A stretch of DNA of 64,000 nt from Microbacterium pumilum (GTDB lineage Bacteria > Actinomycetota > Actinomycetes > Actinomycetales > Microbacteriaceae): the NCBI RefSeq assembly GCF_039530225.1, contig NZ_BAAAOH010000001.1, positions 1,550,001 through 1,614,000 of the forward strand, written 5' to 3'. The notes beneath the pieces are model-generated. The model worked only from the letters and a program-made list of their open reading frames with translations. It was not told the origin of the DNA and ran no database searches. Shown here in pieces: positions 8,886-16,422 of this stretch; position 1 is the first letter of the stretch, and each line of letters begins with the position of its first letter. The position numbers and the translations under genes were made by a program.

Positions 8886-9898
8886 GCGACCTCACCATCA
8901 CCGACGTCCACGCGCACATCCTGCTGCCCGGACTCCACGCAGAGGTCGAGCGACGGGCGCCTGACGGCGTCCGCGATGCGGCCGCGCTCGAGCTGAAGCG
9001 CAACGGCGGCGAGAGCCTGGCCGTGTCGGGACCCATGGTCGGAGCACGGGTGCCGAAGCTGACCGACGTCGGAGTGCGGCTCGCGGCGATGGATGCGCAG
9101 GGCATCGACCGGCAGTGGGTGAGCGCGTCGCCGAACCACTTCTACCCCTGGGCGCCCGAGGGACTCGCGGTGTGGATCGCAAGCGAGGCGAACCGGCTGG
9201 TCGCCGACCATGTCGCGCAGGCGCCCGATCGCCTCACCGGCCTCGGCCTGGTGCCGCTGCAGCACCCCAGCCGCATGCTCGAGAGCCTCGACGACGCCGT
9301 GCTCGGTCGCGGCCTCGCGGGCGTGGAAATCTCTTCGTTCGCCGGGGATGTCGAGCTCTCGGACGAGCGGCTCGAGCCGTTCTGGGCGCGCGCCGCCGAG
9401 CTCGGGGCCGTCGTCTTCCTGCACCCGTTCGGCTGCAGCCTCGACGAGAGGCTCGATCGGTTCTACCTCTCGAACACCGTGGGGCAGCCGGCCGAGAACG
9501 CCGTGGCGCTCTCGCACGTGATCTTCTCGGGCGTGCTCGACCGGCATTCGGGACTCAAGATCCTCGCCGCCCACGGCGGAGGGTACCTGCCGTTCGCCAT
9601 CGGCCGCTCCGACCGCGCCTGGCGCGTGCGCCCCGAGGCGCAGCGCTGCGAGCACGAGCCGTCGAGCTACCTCCGCAGGCTCTGGTTCGACACCGTCGTG
9701 CACGACCCAGCGGGGCTTCGGCACCTCGTCGAGGTCGCCGGAGGCTCGCGGGTGCTGCTCGGCAGCGACTTCCCCTTCGACATGGGCCTCGATGATCCGG
9801 TCACGGAGATCCGCTCCGCGGGCCTGCCCGAGGAGATCACGCGCCGCATCCTTGGCGTGAACGCCGAAGCGCTGCTCGAGACGCTGGTGAAGGCGTGA
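8882..9898 (+). CDS. Amidohydrolase of the ACMSD / gamma-resorcylate decarboxylase type
   Basis: A 338-residue amidohydrolase-2 protein. Metal and active-site residues are visible: HxH at H10/H12, H181 (FLHPFG), H231 (AHGGGY) and D296 (GSDFPFD). Close families decarboxylate aminocarboxymuconate semialdehyde or hydroxybenzoates without a redox cofactor. ATG 8882 overlaps the monooxygenase stop and is preferred over an upstream in-frame ATG inside that gene. Its own stop overlaps the next gene's GTG (9895). In this pathway it probably removes a carboxyl group from the aromatic acid or from a ring-cleavage product. Confidence 0.88.
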   Translation: MSDLTITDVHAHILLPGLHAEVERRAPDGVRDAAALELKRNGGESLAVSGPMVGARVPKLTDVGVRLAAMDAQGIDRQWVSASPNHFYPWAPEGLAVWIASEANRLVADHVAQAPDRLTGLGLVPLQHPSRMLESLDDAVLGRGLAGVEISSFAGDVELSDERLEPFWARAAELGAVVFLHPFGCSLDERLDRFYLSNTVGQPAENAVALSHVIFSGVLDRHSGLKILAAHGGGYLPFAIGRSDRAWRVRPEAQRCEHEPSSYLRRLWFDTVVHDPAGLRHLVEVAGGSRVLLGSDFPFDMGLDDPVTEIRSAGLPEEITRRILGVNAEALLETLVKA

Positions 9899-10869
9899 AG
9901 ATCGCCCGCTGGGACGACGCGACCGGCGCGATCGGCGAGGGGTTCATCATCGACGATTGCGTGGTCCCGTTTCCGGACGGCCTGACGGTAGCGGACGTGC
10001 TCGAGGGAGGGCTGGATGCTGCGCACGACGCGTTCGGTCGCGCTCGAGAAACTGAGGGCACCCCGGTCGCCGACGTGCGGCTGCGCGCGCCGCTGGTCCC
10101 CGCGGCCATCCGCGACTTCGTCGCGTTCGAGGAGCACGTCGAGGGCGTGAGCGCCTCGGTGGACGGCAAGAGCGAGGTCGTGCCGGAGTGGTATCAGGCT
10201 CCGACCTTCTACTTCACGAACCCGCACACGGTGCTCGGCCCGGACGAGCCGGTCTCTCCGCCGGTCACGGAGCGACTGGACTTCGAGCTCGAGATCGCCG
10301 CTGTGGTCGGCGGTGTGGCTGGCTCCGACGGCGCGAACCTCACGCCGGCGGATGCGGCATCCCACATCTTCGGCTACACGATCATGAACGACTGGTCGGC
10401 CCGCGACATCCAGTCCCGCGAGATGAAGGTGCGGCTCGGTCCGGCGAAGGGCAAGGACTTCGGAACGAGCCTGGGCCCGTGGATCGTCACGGCGGACGAG
10501 CTCGCCGGCTTCATCGACGCCGACGGGTTTCTCGCCGTGCGCGCAGAGGTGCGCATCAACGGCGACCTGATCGGTGAGGACCTCGTGTCGAACATGGGCT
10601 GGCCGTTCCCCGAACTGGTCGCGTATGCGTCTCGCAACTCACGAGTCGTGCCCGGCGACGTCCTCGGATCCGGCACGGTCGGCAACGGCGGCTGCCTCGG
10701 CGAGCTGTGGGGACGTGCCGGGTCGCTGACGCCGCGGCCCCTCCGCGAGGGTGATGAGGTTCGAATGACCGTCGAGGGCATCGGCGAATTGGCGGCCCGA
10801 GTGGGCGCGCCAGTGGTCGCACCCGACCTTCCGCCGGCGCGCCAGCGCACCCGGGCGCGGACCCGCTGA
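9895..10869 (+). CDS. Fumarylacetoacetate hydrolase-family protein (second copy)
   Basis: A 324-residue FAH-fold enzyme closer to true fumarylacetoacetases and ureidoglycolate lyase-like proteins than the copy at 5638. Metal ligands are E131/E133 (LDFELEI) and D166 (MNDWSARD), followed by the KGKDFGTSLGPW signature. The GTG start overlaps the amidohydrolase stop, so translation is coupled. The last 15 or so residues are arginine- and proline-rich and look like read-through tail. It probably cleaves a C-C bond in a late diketo-acid intermediate. The next gene is 305 bp away, beyond a repeat element, so this gene likely ends the transcript. Confidence 0.88.
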   Translation: MKIARWDDATGAIGEGFIIDDCVVPFPDGLTVADVLEGGLDAAHDAFGRARETEGTPVADVRLRAPLVPAAIRDFVAFEEHVEGVSASVDGKSEVVPEWYQAPTFYFTNPHTVLGPDEPVSPPVTERLDFELEIAAVVGGVAGSDGANLTPADAASHIFGYTIMNDWSARDIQSREMKVRLGPAKGKDFGTSLGPWIVTADELAGFIDADGFLAVRAEVRINGDLIGEDLVSNMGWPFPELVAYASRNSRVVPGDVLGSGTVGNGGCLGELWGRAGSLTPRPLREGDEVRMTVEGIGELAARVGAPVVAPDLPPARQRTRARTR

Positions 10870-10874
10870 TGCCC

Positions 10875-11003
10875 CGCCGGTCGCTGAGCCCCCGCCGGTC
10901 GCTGAGCCCCCGCCGGTCGCTGAGCCTCCCCGTCGGTCGCTGAGCGTGTCGAAGCGTCCGGCGCCCGCGCATCGGGCCCTTCGACAGGCTCAGGGACCGA
11001 TGC
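10875..11003. repeat. REP-like inverted repeat with three to four tandem 18-bp heads
   Basis: Three near-identical units of CGCCGGTCGCTGAGCCCC and a fourth diverged unit lead into GGTCGCTGAGCGTGTCGAAG, which pairs with CTTCGACAGGCTCAGGGACC downstream. It is the first of three related elements in the window (others at 15131 and 32605). It lies between the second FAH gene and the transporter and could serve as a transcription terminator. No open frame here is credible. Confidence 0.8.
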
Positions 11004-11035
11004 TCGGCGCGTCGCTGACCGACGCACTTTCCTTT

Positions 11036-11070
11036 CTTTAGTTGTTTTCCGACGAAAGTATGACTAGAAT
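11036..11070 (+). promoter_or_regulatory. Transporter promoter with overlapping palindrome
   Basis: TTGTTT (11042-11047), 17-bp spacer and TAGAAT (11065-11070) form the best sigma-A-like promoter seen in the window. A palindrome with arms CTTTAGTTG and CGACGAAAG (11036-11058, one mismatch) covers the -35. Its outer halves match the site at 1204-1223, suggesting shared control by the ROK repressor. Confidence 0.55.
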
Positions 11071-11174
11071 CGACATGACGTCGGGGCCCCTCGCGGGGCC
11101 CGTCGCTCGGGTCTCCGCGGTCCCGAGTGCACACCCCGTCGCGTCGACGACCCGATCGTTCGGGTAGAACCGTT

Positions 11175-12668
11175 ATGCCGCTCTCTGTGTGGAGACTTCG
11201 TCTCCTGATGATCTCGCTGTTCACCGTGTCGTTCCTCGGCGCGCTCGACCACACGGTGGTCGCCACTTCGCTCGCCACGATCGCCGGTGATCTCGGCGCC
11301 GTGCAGCAGATGAGCTGGGTCATCGTCTCGTACACCCTCGCGAGCACCGTCGTGCTGCCGGTGCTCGGCAAGCTCGCCGACCTCACCGGCGCTCGTCTCA
11401 TCTTCCTCGCGAGTCTCGTTCTGTTCCTCATCGCGTCGCTGCTCTGCGGATTCGCGCAGGACATGACCCAGCTCGCTCTGGCCCGCATCGCGCAGGGCGT
11501 CGGGTCGGCTGGTCTCCACCTCATGCCGCAGACGATCATCGGCGAGGTGACCTCGCCGCGCCAGCGCCCCCGGGTGCTCTCGATCATCGGGGCGGCCTTC
11601 CCCGTCGCCATTCTCATCGGGCCCCTCGCCGGCGGACTCATCACCGATGCGTGGGGCTGGCGCTGGGTCTTCTGGATCAATATCCCGGTCGGGCTGGTCG
11701 CGCTCGCCCTGGCGGTCGTCGCCGTGCCTCACATCGCAGGCCGCTCGGGTCGGAGGTTCGACATCGCGGGCGCGATCTCGCTCGGGGTCACCGTCACCTC
11801 CCTCGTCCTCGCCGCCGGCTGGGCGAGCGGCGGTGCATCCGCAAGCGGGAGCGCGGTGATCGTCGCAGCCCTGGTCGCCATCCTGGGTCTCGCAGCGTTC
11901 ATCGCCATCGAGCTCCGGGTCGACGAGCCGCTCGTACCGCTCCGGCACTTCGCGAACCGCACCGTCCTGATCACGATCGTCCTGTCCACCGTGATCGGCG
12001 TCGGACTGTTCTCCGTGGTCTCGTACGTGCCGACCTACATCCAGATGGCGTACCGCACTTCGGCGACGGTGTCGGGTCTCGTGCCCATCGCGACCGTGTT
12101 CGGAATGCTCGTGAGCACACTCCTGACCGGCTGGCTCTCCAGCAGGTCGGGGCGCTACCGAGTGTTTCCGATCTTCGGCACCGCCACGGCCGCGGTCGGT
12201 CTGCTCGTCATGGCGCTCCTTCCCGCCGGGATGCCGCTTTGGGTGCCCATGGTCGCCATGGCCCTCGTCGGCATCGGCACGGGCTCCTTCATGAACATCA
12301 TCGTCGCCGTCGCGCAGAGCGCTGCCGCGCGCACCGACACGGGCAGCGTCACCGCGACCCTCAGCCTGGTGCGTCAGGTCGGGTCGACGACCGCGACCGC
12401 GGTCGTCGGTGGACTCATCGGTGCCGGGGTGACGGCGGGCCTTCCCGCCGCGCTCGCGACGTTGACTCCGCAAGCCGTGCGCGAAGCGCCGGACGCCGTC
12501 CAGCTGCAGGTTGCCGACCTCTATTCGAGCGTCCTGGCGCCGATCTTCGTCGGCCTCGCGATCGTCTATGCCCTTGGAGTGGTGGCCGCTGTCCTGCTGC
12601 CGGACGGGCGGCTCTCGGACGAATTCGAACAGCACACCCGCGATGCCGCCGAAGCGGCCATCGCCTGA
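11175..12668 (+). CDS. DHA2-family MFS transporter (14-helix type)
   Basis: A 497-residue major facilitator protein. The first helix carries the LDHTVVATSLATIAGD motif typical of DHA2 drug:H+ antiporters, the loop after helix 2 carries motif A (GKLADLTGAR), and a motif C-like GPLAGGLI follows. Hydrophobic segments fit 14 helices. I use ATG 11175; a GTG 48 bp upstream would add a basic 16-residue leader without family support. Given its own promoter with the shared palindrome and its place between ring-degradation and CarA-like genes, it may move the glycoside or its aglycone, although most relatives are exporters. Confidence 0.9.
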   Translation: MPLSVWRLRLLMISLFTVSFLGALDHTVVATSLATIAGDLGAVQQMSWVIVSYTLASTVVLPVLGKLADLTGARLIFLASLVLFLIASLLCGFAQDMTQLALARIAQGVGSAGLHLMPQTIIGEVTSPRQRPRVLSIIGAAFPVAILIGPLAGGLITDAWGWRWVFWINIPVGLVALALAVVAVPHIAGRSGRRFDIAGAISLGVTVTSLVLAAGWASGGASASGSAVIVAALVAILGLAAFIAIELRVDEPLVPLRHFANRTVLITIVLSTVIGVGLFSVVSYVPTYIQMAYRTSATVSGLVPIATVFGMLVSTLLTGWLSSRSGRYRVFPIFGTATAAVGLLVMALLPAGMPLWVPMVAMALVGIGTGSFMNIIVAVAQSAAARTDTGSVTATLSLVRQVGSTTATAVVGGLIGAGVTAGLPAALATLTPQAVREAPDAVQLQVADLYSSVLAPIFVGLAIVYALGVVAAVLLPDGRLSDEFEQHTRDAAEAAIA

Positions 12669-12699
12669 TTCCCGCACCCGCACTCGAAGAGGAGACGCC

Positions 12700-14289
12700 A
12701 TGTCGCAGCATCCCATCATCGCCATCGTCGGCAGCGGCCCGATCGGCTCCGCCTACGCCCGTCTGCTCGTGGAGGAGGTCCCCGACGCACGCGTCGTGAT
12801 GTTCGAAGCGGGCCCGCAGGTGACGCCCGTGCCCGGAGCGAGCGTGCGCAACATCATCGACCCCGATGAGAAGGAGCGCGCCCGCGAGATGTCTCAGGGT
12901 CCCCAGGCCGGTGCCCTGCGCGAGTCCCTCGGCATTCCGGCCGGAGTCGTGGTCGAGGGCATGTTCACCGCACGACAGGGCACTCACCTGATCGACTTCG
13001 GGGGTGAGGGTTCAGGACACGCCCCCACGTTCGCGGCCGCGGCCGCCTCCACCAACGTCGGGGGCATGGGTGCCCACTGGACGTGCGCCACGCCATCGCC
13101 GTCCTTCAGCGAGAAGATCCCGTTCATCCCGGATGACGAGTGGGACGAACTGCTCGAAACGGCCAAGAGTCTGCTGCACGTGCAGGATGCGGCATTCGCC
13201 GACTCTGCGGTGGGGGAGGGCATCCGCGCGCTGCTGGCGGAGGAGTTCGCCGGTGAGCTGCCCGACGGATACGGCGTGAGCACGCTCCCTGTCGCCGGAG
13301 ACCCGCAGCCCGATGGCTCCATGCGCTGGGCGGGCGCGGACGTGGTGCTCGGCCCGCTCGTCGACCCGTCCTCGCCGCTCAGCGAGAGATTCGAGCTGCA
13401 CGACCTGTCGCTTGTGCGCCGAGTCGAGGTGGCCGACGGTCGGGCGACGGGCGTGACAGTCCAGGATCTGCGCACCCACGAGACGCGCTTCGTGCCCGCC
13501 GACGTCGTGGTCGTCGCGGCGGACGCGTTCCGCACGCCGCAGCTGCTGTGGGCGTCCGGCATCCGTCCCCGCGCGCTCGGGCACTACCTCACCGAGCACC
13601 CCGTCGTGATCACGACCGTCGCCGTCGACGCCGACAAGATCGGCCGCTTCGCGACGGAGGAGGACCTCGACGCCGAGATCGCACGTCGCTCCGTGAACCC
13701 CGCCGATCCGGTCGCGGCGGTCAACCGCATCCCGTTCTCCGAGCCCGGCCATCCGTTCTCGCTGCAGGTGATGTACGCCGAGAACCCGCCGTTCCAGCTG
13801 GATCCTTCGCACCCGGCCTCGGGCAACCGATGGGGCTACGTGAACATGGGCTATGGCATGCGCAAGCGGCCGCGCTTCGAGGACGGCGTCACCTTCGACG
13901 ACGCGGAGCCGGACTACCGCGGCTTCCCGAACATGACGATCCAGTACGAGCTGACGGATGCCGAGAACGCCGAGAGCGCGGCGGCTACCGAGCGGCTGCG
14001 GCGCGCGGGCGGGGCCATCGGCACATTCATCGCGGAGCCACGACTGCTGCCCAACGGGTCGAGCCTGCACTATATGGGCACGACGCGGATCGGAGAGAGC
14101 GACGACGGCACCTCCGTCGCCGACCCCTGGTCGCGCGTGTGGGGAGTGGGCAGTCTGTTCGTCGGCGGCAACGGAGTGATCCCGACCGCGAACACGATGA
14201 ACCCGACGCTGATGAGCATCGCGGTCGCCGTCCGTGGGGCGCGCAAGGCGGCAGCGGAGCTCGCGCAGCTCGCGACGGCGGCGCGGTGA
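12700..14289 (+). CDS. GMC-family FAD oxidoreductase, pyranose-oxidase / CarA (C-glycoside 3-oxidase)-like
   Basis: A 529-residue flavoprotein with an N-terminal FAD site GSGPIGS and the pyranose-oxidase-like segment GGMGAHWTCATP. H126 there corresponds in position to the histidine that carries FAD in pyranose 2-oxidase. The C-terminal GMC domain shows the catalytic pair H457 (LHYMG) and N501 (TMNPTL). Microbacterium CarA proteins of this family oxidise the 3-OH of C-linked glucose, the step before C-C cleavage. The start follows GAAGAGGAG. Whether the substrate is a C-glycoside or a free sugar cannot be told from sequence; the deglycosidase-like gene at the left edge favours a C-glycoside. 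Confidence 0.85.
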   Translation: MSQHPIIAIVGSGPIGSAYARLLVEEVPDARVVMFEAGPQVTPVPGASVRNIIDPDEKERAREMSQGPQAGALRESLGIPAGVVVEGMFTARQGTHLIDFGGEGSGHAPTFAAAAASTNVGGMGAHWTCATPSPSFSEKIPFIPDDEWDELLETAKSLLHVQDAAFADSAVGEGIRALLAEEFAGELPDGYGVSTLPVAGDPQPDGSMRWAGADVVLGPLVDPSSPLSERFELHDLSLVRRVEVADGRATGVTVQDLRTHETRFVPADVVVVAADAFRTPQLLWASGIRPRALGHYLTEHPVVITTVAVDADKIGRFATEEDLDAEIARRSVNPADPVAAVNRIPFSEPGHPFSLQVMYAENPPFQLDPSHPASGNRWGYVNMGYGMRKRPRFEDGVTFDDAEPDYRGFPNMTIQYELTDAENAESAAATERLRRAGGAIGTFIAEPRLLPNGSSLHYMGTTRIGESDDGTSVADPWSRVWGVGSLFVGGNGVIPTANTMNPTLMSIAVAVRGARKAAAELAQLATAAR

Positions 14290-14314
14290 GCCGCTGACGC
14301 GCGAGGATGGGGAG

Positions 14315-15115
14315 ATGACCGACGCCCGGGACCCGCTGCCCGATCTCAGCCCCGGCGCGCTCTTCTCGTGCGCCGGGCAGGTGGCGATCGTCACCGGTGC
14401 GGGCACGGGAATCGGGCGCGTGTCCGCCGCGGCGCTCGGCGCGGCGGGAGCGCGAGTGGTGCTGGCCGGGCTCTCCGAATCCGAGCCGCAGGTGGCCGCA
14501 GACGAGCTCGTCGCGCGAGGCGCGGATGCTGTCGGGTTCGATTGCGATGTGACGGATGCCGGGCAGCTGGCCGAGCTCATCGAGACGACTGTCGCGCGGT
14601 GGGGCCGGATCGATACGGTGGTCGCCAATGCCGGCGCGGCGCTGGATCGGCCGGGCGCCGAGGATGCCCTCGAACGGATGGACCGGATGTACGCGCTGCA
14701 CGTGCGCGCCGTGGCGGGTCTCGCGGAACGGACGCTCCCGGTGATGGCGGATGGCGGTGGGGGAGCGTTCCTGGTCATGTCGAGCCTGTCCGGTCTCCGC
14801 GGCAACCGCGTGCTCTCGGGCTACGGCGTGACGAAGGCCGCGAACGCTCAGCTCGTGCGGAACATCGCGGTGCAATGGGGTGGTCGCGGCATCCGGGCCA
14901 ACGCGATCTCGCCCGGCGTGATCGCGACCGACTTCGCGCGACCGATCACCGCGGATGCCGCCGCGGCGGAAGCGCGCCTCGCGAAGACTCCGCTCGGTCG
15001 GTTCGGGACCCCGGAAGAGGTCGCAGGCGCCGTCGTGTGGCTCGCCTCGCCCGTGGGGGCGTTCGTGAGCGGCCAGAACATCGTCATCGACGGCGGCACG
15101 CTCATCTCCGACTGA
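14315..15115 (+). CDS. Short-chain dehydrogenase/reductase
   Basis: A 266-residue classical SDR: cofactor motif TGAGTGIG (27-34), NAG (VVANAGA), catalytic Tyr170 and Lys174 in the YxxxK motif, and the C-terminal PGVIATDF and SGQNIVIDGG segments. It lies 25 bp after the CarA-like gene with a GGATGGGGAG ribosome site, so the two are co-transcribed. It may reduce or oxidise a keto sugar such as 3-keto-glucose released after deglycosylation, or an aglycone alcohol. Family membership is certain; the substrate is a guess. Confidence 0.88.
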   Translation: MTDARDPLPDLSPGALFSCAGQVAIVTGAGTGIGRVSAAALGAAGARVVLAGLSESEPQVAADELVARGADAVGFDCDVTDAGQLAELIETTVARWGRIDTVVANAGAALDRPGAEDALERMDRMYALHVRAVAGLAERTLPVMADGGGGAFLVMSSLSGLRGNRVLSGYGVTKAANAQLVRNIAVQWGGRGIRANAISPGVIATDFARPITADAAAAEARLAKTPLGRFGTPEEVAGAVVWLASPVGAFVSGQNIVIDGGTLISD

Positions 15116-15130
15116 CGGCCCCTTTCCAGC

Positions 15131-15416
15131 CGTTCGCTGGGCGCCAGCCCGTCGCTGGGCGCCGGCCCGTCGCTGGGCGCCGGCCCGTCGCTGGGCGCCG
15201 GCCCGTCGCTGGGCGCCGGCCGGTCGCTGGGCGCCGGCCGGTCGCTGGGCGCCCGCCGGTCGCTGAGCGCCAGCCGTTCGCTGGGCGCCCGCCGGTCGCT
15301 GGGCGCCCGCCGGTCGCTGGGCGCCGGCCGGTCGCTGAGCTTGTCGAAGCGTCCGGCGATCGCATCGGCCCTTCGGCAGGCAGGGGCCGATGCTCTCCCG
15401 CTCAGGGACCGACGCG
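15131..15416. repeat. Array of eleven 18-bp tandem units heading a degenerate REP-like element
   Basis: Eleven consecutive 18-bp units of form C[CG]GTCGCTGGGCGCC[GAC]GC run from 15131 to 15328, then a twelfth passes into GGTCGCTGAGCTTGTCGAAGCG. The distal arm is broken, with the CTTCGGCAGG and CTCAGGGACC parts separated by an extra 22 bp or so. The array lies between two convergent genes (SDR and a minus-strand gene). The 18-bp period keeps frames open on both strands, giving spurious hexapeptide-repeat reading frames. No gene is present in this 301-bp gap. Confidence 0.9.
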
Positions 15417-16412
15417 CTACACCACCCGCACGATGAACGACAGGCCGCCGACGACCTCGCCCTTCTCGTCGAGGTGGACCACGTCGAACGCGTGAAGGCG
15501 CCCGGGCTCGTCATCCGGCGACACGGCGAAGGTGACGGCCCCGTAGCGCTGCTTCTCGCTCTCGAGCCGTCCGCCCACTTCGGCGGCGAAGCCGGCAGTG
15601 TCCCGCAACCGGGTGATGCCGAGCGCGACAGGCACTTCGGCGGCGAGCGTGGGACGCTGCAGGGTCTCGCGCGCCGTGAGCAGGCGCACGCCGAGGTCGG
15701 CGAGAGGCACCTTCGCGCCGAGACCGCCCTCGCAGCCGCCCATCTTGGCGAGCTGACGGGCATCCATCTCGAACGTCCGCTCCACGGTACGCAGCACCGC
15801 GCGACCCGCGGCCTCACGCGTGCCCACCAGGAACCGGAACGACATCTTCTGCCCCTGTGCCACCTCGAGCACCTGGATGTTGCGCTGGGCGACGTGCCGA
15901 TCGCCCACGACGTCGAAGACCGTCGGATCGACGTAGCTGTCCAGCGGAGCGATCAGCGAGACCCGGGCGACGACGCAGCGGTGCCCCGAGTCGGACGCCT
16001 GCGGCGTCCACGGCAGATACACGTCCGCGGTCGAGTACGCCTGGACCGTCACGTAGTCCCCGCCGACCGAGAAAGCGGTCGCCGGGGTGATCCCGGTGGA
16101 GGGATCGGCGACGAACGCGTCCACATACGCGTCGACGGCGGGGATGCCGCCACCGTTGGTCACCGTCACTTTGACCTGGTTCACTTCGAGCGGGACGGCC
16201 TCTCCGCCGACCGCACCGCCGGGCTTGACGATCGAGATGTCGGGGCTCGTCCAGAACGCGAGGGTCGAGGGAAGCGGTTCCGTTCCGTCGTCGGCCGGAT
16301 TCGTCCGGATGTAGAGGCGGGTCACACCGTCGAACGGCTTGTCGTTGCCGTGTCCGGGTTCGCCGTTCGGGTTGTGTCCCGGTTCGCCGGGCTTGGGGTC
16401 GTCAGGCATCAC
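15417..16412 (-). CDS. Hypothetical protein beside the phospholipase C-like gene
   Basis: A 331-residue protein with a polar, glycine/proline-rich N-terminus (GEPGHNPNGEPGH) and no signal peptide. Residues about 55-160 are strand-rich and look like a CARDB/Ig-like domain (NQVKVTVTNGGG...DAYVDAFV); the rest is mixed. I recognise no catalytic motif. It starts 10 bp after the phospholipase-like gene ends, so the two are one operon and probably act together, perhaps as a companion binding or accessory protein. An alternative start one codon downstream (second Met) is equally possible. Confidence 0.7.
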   Translation of the reverse strand: MMPDDPKPGEPGHNPNGEPGHGNDKPFDGVTRLYIRTNPADDGTEPLPSTLAFWTSPDISIVKPGGAVGGEAVPLEVNQVKVTVTNGGGIPAVDAYVDAFVADPSTGITPATAFSVGGDYVTVQAYSTADVYLPWTPQASDSGHRCVVARVSLIAPLDSYVDPTVFDVVGDRHVAQRNIQVLEVAQGQKMSFRFLVGTREAAGRAVLRTVERTFEMDARQLAKMGGCEGGLGAKVPLADLGVRLLTARETLQRPTLAAEVPVALGITRLRDTAGFAAEVGGRLESEKQRYGAVTFAVSPDDEPGRLHAFDVVHLDEKGEVVGGLSFIVRVV

Positions 16413-16422
16413 GTCACCTCAC

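Noticed and set aside
15102-15365. Gene for a hexapeptide-repeat protein on either strand of the array
   Set aside because: The 18-bp period automatically keeps frames open on both strands; no start signal and the units belong to a REP-like element found elsewhere.
15131-15416. CRISPR array
   Set aside because: The 18-bp units are contiguous with no spacers, and no cas gene is present.
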